A DNA stretch of 60,744 nucleotides from Clostridiales bacterium oral taxon 876 str. F0540 (GTDB lineage: Bacteria > Bacillota > Clostridia > Clostridiales > Clostridiaceae): positions 1 through 60,744 of the forward strand of contig KE993485.1 of assembly GCA_000466585.1 (NCBI GenBank), in the 5' to 3' direction. The notes beneath the pieces were generated by a model. It made no database searches, was not told where the DNA came from, and worked only from the letters and a program-made list of their open reading frames with translations. This document shows, one piece after another, positions 8,479 through 16,216 of this stretch; position 1 is the first letter of the stretch; each line of letters opens with the position of its first letter. Position numbers and translations under genes: made by a program.

Positions 8479-8522
8479 CAAAGATCAGCCTAAATCATTG
8501 ATATAGGCTGGTTCTTTTCTCT
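8342..8522 (+). repeat. Left copy of a 180-bp direct repeat bounding an accessory island
   Basis: It covers the 3' end of the 7960-8478 gene plus its terminator. It matches 12873-13050 with no gaps up to the stop codon (constant offset of 4531 bp) and only six substitutions in the coding part. Confidence 0.9.
8486..8517 (+). terminator. Terminator of the DUF4173 operon
   Basis: CAGCCTA pairs with TAGGCTG across an 11-nt loop and is followed by a T-rich tract. The same hairpin recurs in the right-hand duplicate at about 13017-13041. Confidence 0.7.
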
Positions 8523-8559
8523 TTATTTAGTGTGCTTAGTAAACGCATATTATTTTCAA

Positions 8560-9560
8560 GATTTCAATATTATTACCACTTGTGATTTTGAATAAATATT
8601 TGGAAAAATGAGCCCAACATATTCCTAGATTTTTTATTGAGGTTCATTGATAAAAATGTAATAGAATTAATGCATTTGAGAGTCTCTTAAAGCCTAGTGG
8701 CTATTTTATTTGGTTTGTAGGAAAGTTTTTCCTCACCAAACTTACTTTCTACAATGTTTCTATCACAAATATCAATATACTCTTGTCTCATGTCTTAGTT
8801 AATATCTTTTCTAGAGCGACCTAAAGCCGATCCGATTATAGCGATATTGTTAGATTTACAATAGTTTAAATTTTTTCTATTTCCATAGATTTATCAACTA
8901 GAATTCTCTTTGAATTACACCTATATTTCTCTTATATCTTTCAACAATTGATTGAAAACTTTCTCCCTCATTAAAGGCATCCCAACCTAGTTTTTCTATT
9001 CCTACAAAACCATCTACAATGCTAATTTCAACTTTAGCACCAAATCAAGTTTAGCTTTTATTATTAATTCTTTTATATATCACAGTATACCTATCAATAT
9101 AGCGTAATAATTGCTTTCATATAGCTTTTATAAGTTTTTTTGTGGTTCTTTTCTTTGATTTTGAAATAGTTAAAAGGTCTTTCCTTGTCTTCAGCCTATA
9201 ATTTCTGTTTTTTTCGATTCTTCGGATTATGTATGTTATCTATAACTTTTTCAAAATGCTCTCTTGCTTGACCTAATAAGTTAAAATCTTGGTTCAATGT
9301 TATATTTGCCAGTATACATGTAACATCAATAACAACGTTCCGCTATGTAACGTATTATGATTATTTTTATTTTCATCCGAATTAGTATCTTTTGAATTTT
9401 TGCCTTTTACTATTATTTCCTTTATTTCAATTAGAAATTCATAATTCTGTTATACTTCTTTATTTTAATTTCAAGTCTTTCATTTCTACTCATATAACTC
9501 AGTTTCCTCTTTATAGTTTTAGTTTACCTTTACTACATCAAGCTATTTGTATAATTTTTG
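8560..9560 (-). pseudogene. Decayed IS5/IS1182-type transposase
   Basis: No intact frame survives, but the minus strand reads in pieces as a DDE transposase of the IS5/IS1182 type. From right to left it gives HSGTLLLMLHV near 9300-9350, RLKTRKDLLTISKSKKRTTKK near 9150-9210, VDGFVGIEKLGWDAFNEGE near 8970-9030, and CDRNIVESKFGEEKLSY near 8730-8780. It ends with a MNLNKK-like tail near 8600-8640. Several stops and frameshifts interrupt the reading, so the element is dead. I could not find terminal inverted repeats. This explains the roughly 1.1-kb stretch without genes. Confidence 0.75.
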
Positions 9561-9636
9561 AATATTTTCTATATGTATTTTTGATAGAACTTATATATCA
9601 GAAAAAAATATTTTGTAAAAATGAAAAATCTTTATC

Positions 9637-10068
9637 TTAATGTTGTGGTACATTAAAACTTTTTATGTGCTCATAATTAATAACTTTTATGCTTCCTGGT
9701 CGTATGTCAAAGGTAATATTATCAGTTCCTACAGTGTTATGAGCGCCGATAAATGGAGAAACCTGAATTTTTACAATAAACTCAAAAGTTCTATACCCCC
9801 TTGGTCTCACTATATCCAGAATTTTTGTAGTTGATAAGTTTAATTGAACGGGCATTTTATAGTAATTTTCTATTTCATGTTGTATATAAGAAGATAGGGA
9901 TGTAGTTAATACATCTGAATAAAGTTCGTCTAAAGACTTCGCTTCAGAATGATAATATGTATTTAAATCATTATTATTAAAACAATTTAATTGATTTGCC
10001 TGAATTTTGTTTGACCAAATTATTAGGCAGATTAACAAACTAAGGGCTATGAATAATCGTTTTTTCAT
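9637..10068 (-). CDS. Secreted DUF3888 family protein
   Basis: Protein of 143 aa with an N-terminal signal peptide (MKKRLFIALSLLICLIIW, cleavage probably after about residue 24). The mature part matches the DUF3888 pattern: ELYSDVLTTSLSSYIQHEIENYY, then KILDIVRP, a VKIQVSPFIGAHN segment and a closing KVINYEH. These proteins are found in bacilli and clostridia and their role is unknown. The ATG is preceded by AAGGAGAA. It is transcribed divergently from the BNR-type gene, inside the repeat-bounded island. Confidence 0.75.
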   Translation of the reverse strand: MKKRLFIALSLLICLIIWSNKIQANQLNCFNNNDLNTYYHSEAKSLDELYSDVLTTSLSSYIQHEIENYYKMPVQLNLSTTKILDIVRPRGYRTFEFIVKIQVSPFIGAHNTVGTDNITFDIRPGSIKVINYEHIKSFNVPQH

Positions 10069-10223
10069 AAGTATATTCTCCTTATTTATATAATATTATA
10101 GTAGACCTATCTGTTACAAAATATAGTACTGCACAAGCATTTATTATAATCACTAGTATATGCTAGATTTCTTTATTTTAATACTAATTTATTATTTACA
10201 TGTAAGTAAAAATATGTTATCAT

Positions 10224-10259
10224 ACAGAATATACAGAATATACAGAATATACAGAATAT
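10224..10259 (+). repeat. Four tandem copies of the 9-mer ACAGAATAT
   Basis: Four exact head-to-tail copies lie in the divergent promoter region about 40 bp upstream of the 10298 start. The number of units could vary by slippage and shift promoter or untranslated-region spacing. No protein-binding role can be read from it. Confidence 0.9.
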
Positions 10260-10297
10260 TAATTATATTAGGAAAATATTATTATATGGAGGGTTAA

Positions 10298-11806
10298 ATG
10301 AAAAAAAGTAAAGTTTTTTTTATATGTGCTTTGGTAATAGTATTAATGCCATTTATAAGAAATAAAATAGTTGCTTCTGAAAAACCATTAACGTTGATAT
10401 CTGCTTATAAAACAGCATATCATAAAGCTATAAAACTAGATAAAAATGCTAAATTGATTACTATGACAAGTGGTGATAACCCTGAAGAAAGTACACATGA
10501 TATAGGAGAAGATGGCAAAAGACGATTTTGGACTTTAGAGTTTGCTTTGCCTTCAAAAAATGAAGGTGTGATAATTACAATTAGAGACGCAAAAATAGAA
10601 CTTGTTAAGGAATATAGGAAAGATAATATTAATATTAAAGAACTATTAGATAATAAGGAAATTAATTTCGACTCATCAGATGTCTTAAAAAAATCTAAGA
10701 AAACTTATAATCTGTTGCCAGGGAAAGGTTGGGCTATAGGATATCACTTTATACTACAGAAGGTTAATAATATGCCAACATTAAGTGTATTAGGTGTTGA
10801 TTTATCAGGATATAAAACTAACATACAGTACAATTCCTTATCTGGAGAGGAAATAGTAGCCAAGCATAATATAACTGATGGTGGAAAATTATATTGTAAC
10901 AATTTAGAGCTAAAGATCAAACCTAGCAAAATTATTTCAACATCATTGTTAAAAGTATCACCTAACTTTACTAGTGATAAAACAATAATCTCACTATATA
11001 ATATAGATCCCTATACAATAAATATGAAATTATTTATAGGCATAAGTAAAGATGCTGGACAAACTTGGGTGGACTCATATTTAAGTAATGATATAACAAA
11101 TATAGAGTTTTCTGACAATTACTCAAATGATGGTAGTATTTATGTAGTTACATCTCGTAAGCTGTTGAGAACTAATAATAAAATTTCATCTTATGAATGT
11201 TTATTAGATGATTTAAATGAGGATATTATTTTCTTTAATAATCGTAATGGAATTTTATATTTGCTAACTAGTACAACAGTATACATATCTTATAACAATG
11301 GCAAAGAATGGACTCAATTCAAGGCTCCAGATGGCGCTAAAAAAATATTTTCATTGTCAGATAATAAAGCAACTATTTTTTCTAGTGATTGTTTGTACAT
11401 TCTTAATAACGAGCAATGGGATAAAATAGATTTTCCCCAAAAGATGAATAACATAATGATTTCTGAAACAAAAGATTTGTTACTTATATATGACTTTAAC
11501 AATTTAATTGTTTTTAGTAAGCTTAATAGAGAATTTGAAAAAGTAGATACGCCTACTGCAATTAAAGCTGTTTATAATAATAAATATGACAACATCAATA
11601 CATTCTTTTTATATACATATAATGGTGATCTATTACAATTTTCTAGAAAGGAGGATAAATTTAAACCATGGAATATAACTAAAAGAACCTTAACAGAAAA
11701 TGATAATATTGGAACGGTTATTAATGATTCAGTAGGAAATTTATACTATTACACATGGGCCCAATCAAACTGGGTTCAAATAGGAGGTAAAAATGAAAAA
11801 CAGTAA
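10298..11806 (+). CDS. Secreted protein with BNR/Asp-box beta-propeller
   Basis: Protein of 502 aa with a signal peptide (hydrophobic residues about 5-20). Residues 30-130 look like a PepSY-type alpha/beta domain (YHKAIKLDKNAKLI, then FWTLEFALPS and a VIITIRDAKIELV strand). Residues 230-495 hold several beta repeats with Asp-box motifs (SKDAGQTW and SYNNGKEW), as in sialidase-fold or photosystem-stability-factor-like propellers. No enzymatic residues are recognisable, so a binding or sensing role on the cell surface is more likely. The ATG follows GGAGGG. The 3' end overlaps the next gene by 14 bp and carries its ribosome-binding site. Confidence 0.65.
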   Translation: MKKSKVFFICALVIVLMPFIRNKIVASEKPLTLISAYKTAYHKAIKLDKNAKLITMTSGDNPEESTHDIGEDGKRRFWTLEFALPSKNEGVIITIRDAKIELVKEYRKDNINIKELLDNKEINFDSSDVLKKSKKTYNLLPGKGWAIGYHFILQKVNNMPTLSVLGVDLSGYKTNIQYNSLSGEEIVAKHNITDGGKLYCNNLELKIKPSKIISTSLLKVSPNFTSDKTIISLYNIDPYTINMKLFIGISKDAGQTWVDSYLSNDITNIEFSDNYSNDGSIYVVTSRKLLRTNNKISSYECLLDDLNEDIIFFNNRNGILYLLTSTTVYISYNNGKEWTQFKAPDGAKKIFSLSDNKATIFSSDCLYILNNEQWDKIDFPQKMNNIMISETKDLLLIYDFNNLIVFSKLNREFEKVDTPTAIKAVYNNKYDNINTFFLYTYNGDLLQFSRKEDKFKPWNITKRTLTENDNIGTVINDSVGNLYYYTWAQSNWVQIGGKNEKQ

Positions 11807-12260
11807 ATTCAATATTAGTTGCTTTGTATTGATGTTTATATCATTTCTTATGCAAACGACTCAAGTATCCGCATATTCCAAAACAACACGACACGTTAAT
11901 CAAGATATTACCGCATATGTTTCAGAAGCTGGGAAACCTACTGCTAGTGGATCGTTACCAGAGTCGTTAGATGTAGCAGTTCATCCTGAAAATTACTATG
12001 TAAATGACTGGAATCACCCTGTTCTTCCTTTTGGCACAGTTATTATAACTGATAAAAGTATATTAAAACCGAATAGCATATATAGCGATGTTTTCTATGT
12101 AAGAGATACAGGCCAGCTAAACAATCAAGATAATCTATCTAGATATTGGTTCGATATTTGGGCTGGATCTTATTCGGGAAATAAATATAATAGTACAAAT
12201 TATTGGAACGCAGTTGGTTTTGGTAAGCAAGTTGTTAGTTATACTGCTTACTGGCCGTAA
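11793..12260 (+). CDS. Secreted 3D-domain-like (double-psi barrel) protein
   Basis: Protein of 155 aa with a signal peptide ending near residue 28. The mature part resembles the 3D/RlpA-type double-psi beta-barrel of lytic transglycosylase relatives: ITAYVSEAGKPTASG, DVAVHP, LPFGTVIIT, VRDTGQL and WFDIWAG, with conserved Asp residues in the last two. The match is partial, and the catalytic set of MltA-like enzymes is not clearly complete. AGGAGG inside the preceding gene gives coupled translation. It probably acts in the cell wall together with the propeller protein. Confidence 0.6.
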   Translation: MKNSKFNISCFVLMFISFLMQTTQVSAYSKTTRHVNQDITAYVSEAGKPTASGSLPESLDVAVHPENYYVNDWNHPVLPFGTVIITDKSILKPNSIYSDVFYVRDTGQLNNQDNLSRYWFDIWAGSYSGNKYNSTNYWNAVGFGKQVVSYTAYWP

Positions 12261-12278
12261 AATATAAATATTCTTGAA

Positions 12279-12312
12279 CAGTAAGCGATAAATTAAACGC
12301 TTACTGTTTTTT
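12279..12312 (+). terminator. Rho-independent terminator
   Basis: CAGTAAGCG pairs with CGCTTACTG across a 10-nt loop, followed by six T, directly after the 3D-like gene. Confidence 0.9.
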
Positions 12313-12399
12313 AGTCTATCTATTAGAATTGTTGTAAGCGTTAAAAAGTCTTCTCATTTATTTTTAAATTATTCTTTTGTAAAATAAGTCTAGTAGCAA

Positions 12400-12830
12400 G
12401 AATTAAAGCCTTCTAATTGATTATATTGAATCTTTTTTACCATGGAAATTAAAAAAATTATTAATAGAACCATCTGCTTGAAAGTTCTAAAGCTTGGCAA
12501 CAGCTTTTTACTGTATTCTAAGGCCTAACTTAAAGGGTTTTTGAAGCGCACTTGTTAATTCTATATCATCATACTTTATGAATTCCTCAATGATTGGTGT
12601 TGATTTTTTAAGTCTTATTTCTTATGTACTTTATAGTAATCATAATCACCTTCATATTGCTGTTTTAGCTCTTTTTAATTTTACAAGGCTATTAAGAAAA
12701 GTTAAACCATATAACTGTTTAGAAATTTGCAAGTGACTCACCTCGCCTTATATTTTTGAAATCATTCAAAACATTTTCTACAGAGTTATACTCTAGATAG
12801 CATCTGTTTAAAGTATAATATTAGCTACTT
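12400..12830 (-). pseudogene. Degenerate coding remnant, possibly an IS66-type transposase
   Basis: No open frame is intact across this gene-free stretch. Minus-strand readings in adjacent frames give fragments such as QQYEGDYDYYKVHKK, PIIEEFIKYDDI, ALEYSKKLLPSF and ADGSINN. Their order is reminiscent of the C-terminal part of IS66 transposases (hinge, alanine-tyrosine helix, then a DG..DNN motif). The similarity is weak and broken by stops; I assign it only tentatively. Confidence 0.3.
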
Positions 12831-12872
12831 AAATATTTTATCAAATTAGTATATATACTAAACATAAATATA

Positions 12873-13050
12873 ATTTTAGAGATAGATTTGCAGAGAGATA
12901 TCCTGAGTCAAAGGATAAGAGCATATTTGACAGAGGAACATATAATTTTACTGGTGCTATTTTAGACTTAGATACAAATAAGCTTTATATTTATGAATTG
13001 GATACTTAGCAAAGATCAGCCTATATCAATGATTTAGGCTGATTTTTTCT
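12873..13050 (+). repeat. Right copy of the 180-bp direct repeat (truncated gene end)
   Basis: The last 45 codons of the 7960-8478 gene, its stop (13007-13009) and its terminator are repeated here without the 5' part of the gene. Four of six coding differences from the left copy are synonymous. The region from here to the transaldolase start at 13224 shows only AT-rich promoter-like sequence. Confidence 0.9.
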
Positions 13051-13223
13051 TTTATTGAAAAGAATATTTTATTAAATACATTATTGCCATAATTTAATTG
13101 AAATATTTTGAACTTTATACTGAATTTAAAAGTTAATATAATTAAATTGTGAAAATGATTACAACGCTTTGAAACACAGAAGCGAATTCATTAAATAGGT
13201 AATGACAATAAAGGAGGATTAAT

Positions 13224-13940
13224 ATGAACATTAATGATTTGAAGATTAAAATATATGCTGACGGTGCAGACATTAAAGACATGCTGGAGATTAAGAAGAA
13301 GGATTTTATAAAAGGATTTACTACCAATCCCTCATTAATGAAAAAGGCAGGAATCAAGGATTATAAGAGCTTTTCAAAAGAAGTACTTAGCAAAATAACA
13401 GATATGCCTGTATCCTTCGAGGTGTTTTCAGATGACTTTGAAACAATGGAAAAAGAAGCTAGAGAAATTGCTTCCTGGGGGAAAAATGTTTATATAAAGA
13501 TACCAGTAACTAATACAAAGGGAGAGTCCTCAGTAGAACTAATTAAAAAACTTTCAGCAGAAGGATTTCAACTAAATATAACTGCTATTTTTACTATAAG
13601 TCAAGTAAAAGCAGTAGTAGATGTATTAAAACCTGGAGTGAAAAATATAATCTCAGTTTTCGCAGGAAGGATAGCAGATACAGGAGCTGATCCAGTTGAG
13701 CTTATGAAAGAAGCTAAAGTAATATGCAGCTCAGTAGAGGGCGTAGAGTTATTGTGGGCAAGCTGTAGAGAATTCTATAATATAATACAAGCTGAGCAAA
13801 GTAATTGTGATATAATTACAGTTCAAAATGAGATTTTAAATAAAGTGAGTAACTATGGGAAAAATCTTGAAGAGTATTCTCTAGAAACTGTAAAAGGTTT
13901 TTATAAAGATGCTTTAGGTTTAGGTTACTCAATAATCTAG
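13224..13940 (+). CDS. Transaldolase family protein
   Basis: Cytosolic protein of 238 aa of the transaldolase/fructose-6-phosphate aldolase superfamily (class I aldolases). The FTTNPSLM motif near residue 33 and the Schiff-base lysine region VYIKIPVT near residue 90 are present, as are QLNITAIFTISQ and the ISVFAGRIADTG strand. It is slightly longer than the TalC type (compare the 215-aa protein at 60030). AAAGGAGG precedes the ATG. It heads an operon with ascorbate-type PTS genes, which suggests it splits or transfers a sugar-phosphate derived from the imported substrate. Confidence 0.85.
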   Translation: MNINDLKIKIYADGADIKDMLEIKKKDFIKGFTTNPSLMKKAGIKDYKSFSKEVLSKITDMPVSFEVFSDDFETMEKEAREIASWGKNVYIKIPVTNTKGESSVELIKKLSAEGFQLNITAIFTISQVKAVVDVLKPGVKNIISVFAGRIADTGADPVELMKEAKVICSSVEGVELLWASCREFYNIIQAEQSNCDIITVQNEILNKVSNYGKNLEEYSLETVKGFYKDALGLGYSII

Positions 13941-13962
13941 ACAAAAGAGAGGCGGTATAAAT

Positions 13963-14409
13963 ATGCTTAAAGAACTACTTAATGAAGATACTATCGAAGC
14001 AAATGTAGAAGTGGAGAATTGGGAGCAGGCAGTGATTTATGGAGGTATGATTTTGGAAAAGTGTGGTGCTGCGCAAAGCTCCTATACTAATGCCATGGTT
14101 GATACAGTAAAAAACATTGGACCATATATAGTTATTGCTCCAGGTGTAGCTATGCCTCATGCAAGACCTGAAGCAGGGGTTAATAAGGTTGGTATGAGTT
14201 TAATAACTTTAAAAAAGCCTGTTGCATTTGGAAATGATGAATATGACCCTGTAAATATCGTTATATCTTTATGTGCATTCGATAATGATTCACATCTTAA
14301 TATTCTATCAAATTTAATGAATCTTATTGAAGATGAAAAATTTATTGAACTAGCTAAGAAAGCAGAAAGTAAAGATGAACTAGTAAATTATATTAATAAT
14401 ATTGCATGA
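13963..14409 (+). CDS. PTS EIIA component, ascorbate/Fru-Ntr type (UlaC-like)
   Basis: Phosphocarrier of 148 aa that passes phosphate from HPr to the EIIB protein. The phosphorylatable His lies in APGVAMPHARPE, typical of the EIIA fold shared by mannitol/fructose/Ntr and ascorbate systems. The gene overlaps the start region of the EIIB gene, as expected for an operon. A homologous EIIA domain forms the C-terminus of the regulator encoded at 16217-18328. Substrate specificity rests on the EIIC type, not on this subunit. Confidence 0.88.
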   Translation: MLKELLNEDTIEANVEVENWEQAVIYGGMILEKCGAAQSSYTNAMVDTVKNIGPYIVIAPGVAMPHARPEAGVNKVGMSLITLKKPVAFGNDEYDPVNIVISLCAFDNDSHLNILSNLMNLIEDEKFIELAKKAESKDELVNYINNIA

Positions 14410-14426
14410 AAAGGAGGGATCAAATT

Positions 14427-14708
14427 ATGAAGATAGTAACAGTTTGCGGAAATGGCATCGGAAGCAGCCTTATGCTAGCTATGAAAATAGAAGAACTTTG
14501 CCGTGAGAATGGCATAAAGGCTGATGTTGAGTCTTGCGATTTTAACTCAGCACATGGGAAAAATGCAGATTTAATTATTACGGTAAAAGAGCTAGCCGTA
14601 CAGTTTGAAGGAAAGGAGGTTGGAATAGTAAGAAGTTATATTAATAAAAAGAAAATAGCTGAAGATGTTTTAGACATAATAAGTAAAAAATATGAACAAG
14701 TAAAATAG
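14427..14708 (+). CDS. PTS EIIB component, ascorbate type (UlaB/SgaB-like)
   Basis: Small cytosolic phosphocarrier of 93 aa. The phosphorylated Cys lies at the N-terminus in TVCGNGIGSS, a P-loop-like motif of the lactose/ascorbate EIIB fold. I place the start at the ATG at 14427 since AAGGAGGG (14411-14418) lies 8 bp upstream; an in-frame ATG at 14406 precedes that site. It sits between EIIA and EIIC genes. Confidence 0.88.
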   Translation: MKIVTVCGNGIGSSLMLAMKIEELCRENGIKADVESCDFNSAHGKNADLIITVKELAVQFEGKEVGIVRSYINKKKIAEDVLDIISKKYEQVK

Positions 14709-14719
14709 GGGGTAAGAAT

Positions 14720-16090
14720 ATGTTAGTAGGTATTTTACAAACTTTAAGGGACATTCTTAAACAGCCGGCATTATTAATGGGGATAATGGCATTTGTTGGC
14801 CTTGTGGCACTTAGAAAGCCTGCACATAAGGTTATGACAGGAACACTTAAGCCAATTTTAGGTTATATAATGCTCGGTGCTGGAGCAGACTTTATCGTTG
14901 CAAATCTTGATCCGTTGGGTAAGATGATTCAAAAGGGTTTTCATATAACAGGAGTTGTTCCAAACAACGAAGCTATAGTTTCAGTAGCTCAAAAGCTATT
15001 AGGAGTAGAAACTATGTCAATTCTTGTTACAGGTCTTATAATTAACTTAATTATCGCACGTTTTACAAAATATAAATATGTTTTTCTAACTGGACATCAT
15101 AGCTTTTTCATGGCATGTCTGCTTTCAGCAGTACTTGGAACCTCTGGAATGAAGGGAACTGAACTTATATTATTTGGAGGATTCATATTAGGAGCGTGGA
15201 GTGCAATATCACCAGCTATTGGACAAAAATATACTTTAAAAGTTACAGATGGTGATGAAATTGCTATGGGGCATTTTGGAAGTTTAGCATACTATATTTC
15301 AGCTTGGGTAGGTTCAAAGGTTGGAAAGCCTGAGGAAAGTACAGAAAAAATGCAAATTCCTGAACAATGGGGATTCTTAAGAGACAGTACAATTGCAACA
15401 GCAGTAACAATGATGATATTTTATGTAGTTGTAGCTTTAGTTGCCGGCCCAGCTTATGTTTCTACAATTTCTGATGGCACAGCTCCAATTCTGTTTGCAT
15501 TAATGGCAGGACTAAAGTTTGCAGTAGGAGTAACTATTGTTTATAATGGTGTAAGAATGATACTTGGAGATTTAATTCCTGCATTTCAAGGTATTGCAAC
15601 TAAAGTTATTCCAAATGCTATACCGGCTGTTGACTGCGCTGTATTCTTTACATATGCTCCAACAGCAGTAGTAATAGGATTTGTAAGCAGTTTTATAGGT
15701 GGAGTAATCGGAATGGTTGCACTGGGAGCATTAGGCGGAGTATTAATTATACCTGGTCTTGTTCCACACTTCTTCTGTGGAGCTACTGCCGGTATATTTG
15801 GTAATGCTACAGGAGGAAGAAAGGGTGCTATTGTTGGATCTTTCGTTAATGGGCTTTTAATAACATTTGCGCCAGCACTTCTTCTACCGGTATTGGGAAC
15901 TTTAGGTTTCCAAAATACAACCTTTGGAGACTTTGACTTTGGAGTATTAGGAATCTTATTCGGAAAGGCGTCTAATATTGCAGGAAAAGGTGGAGTTATA
16001 GTGCTTGTAGCTTTACTGCTTGTGGCTTTAATTGTTCCTAGTTTTATAAAAACAAAATCAAATACCTTAAATAACAATATAGAAGCTTAA
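14720..16090 (+). CDS. PTS EIIC component, ascorbate type (UlaA/SgaT-like)
   Basis: Membrane permease of 456 aa with about 10-11 hydrophobic segments, belonging to the SgaT/UlaA family of PTS EIIC proteins. It has the early LGYIMLGAGADFIV helix, a TGHHSFFMA segment, and a Gly-rich PHFFCGATAGIFGNATGG loop. The family is known for L-ascorbate uptake in enterics, but members next to transaldolases and without ula catabolic enzymes probably carry other sugars or polyols. A terminator hairpin follows at 16097. Confidence 0.88.
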   Translation: MLVGILQTLRDILKQPALLMGIMAFVGLVALRKPAHKVMTGTLKPILGYIMLGAGADFIVANLDPLGKMIQKGFHITGVVPNNEAIVSVAQKLLGVETMSILVTGLIINLIIARFTKYKYVFLTGHHSFFMACLLSAVLGTSGMKGTELILFGGFILGAWSAISPAIGQKYTLKVTDGDEIAMGHFGSLAYYISAWVGSKVGKPEESTEKMQIPEQWGFLRDSTIATAVTMMIFYVVVALVAGPAYVSTISDGTAPILFALMAGLKFAVGVTIVYNGVRMILGDLIPAFQGIATKVIPNAIPAVDCAVFFTYAPTAVVIGFVSSFIGGVIGMVALGALGGVLIIPGLVPHFFCGATAGIFGNATGGRKGAIVGSFVNGLLITFAPALLLPVLGTLGFQNTTFGDFDFGVLGILFGKASNIAGKGGVIVLVALLLVALIVPSFIKTKSNTLNNNIEA

Positions 16091-16096
16091 AACATT

Positions 16097-16128
16097 AGGG
16101 AACTGTTAAGTCAGTTCCCTATAATTTA
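16097..16128 (+). terminator. Rho-independent terminator
   Basis: AGGGAACTG pairs with CAGTTCCCT across a 6-nt loop after the EIIC gene. The tail is AT-rich rather than a pure T run, so some read-through into the regulator gene is possible. Confidence 0.75.
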
Positions 16129-16151
16129 ATGTTATTTGTCTAAGCAGCAGC

Positions 16152-16186
16152 ATGTTAATAAATATACATATTTCATTTATTAACAT
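16152..16186 (+). promoter_or_regulatory. Inverted repeat in the leader of the PRD regulator
   Basis: ATGTTAATAAA (16152-16162) and TTTATTAACAT (16176-16186) form perfect 11-bp arms around a 13-nt centre, 30 bp before the start at 16217. It could be an operator for autoregulation or a leader hairpin. No matching site was found before 13224. Confidence 0.5.
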
Positions 16187-16216
16187 CAGGTATTAAGTTG
16201 TAAAGAAGGTGATTTA

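Noticed and set aside
9392..9640. 82-aa plus-strand frame rich in Phe/Leu/Ile
   Set aside because: It is antisense to the decayed transposase region, lacks a ribosome-binding site and is explained by AT-rich composition.
13141..13200. CcpA cre site before the transaldolase/PTS operon
   Set aside because: The TGAAAATGATTACA-like match misses the central CG of the consensus; too weak to report.
15586..16077. 163-aa minus-strand frame antisense to the EIIC gene
   Set aside because: A Pro/Thr/Ala-rich shadow of a membrane protein gene; no ribosome-binding site.
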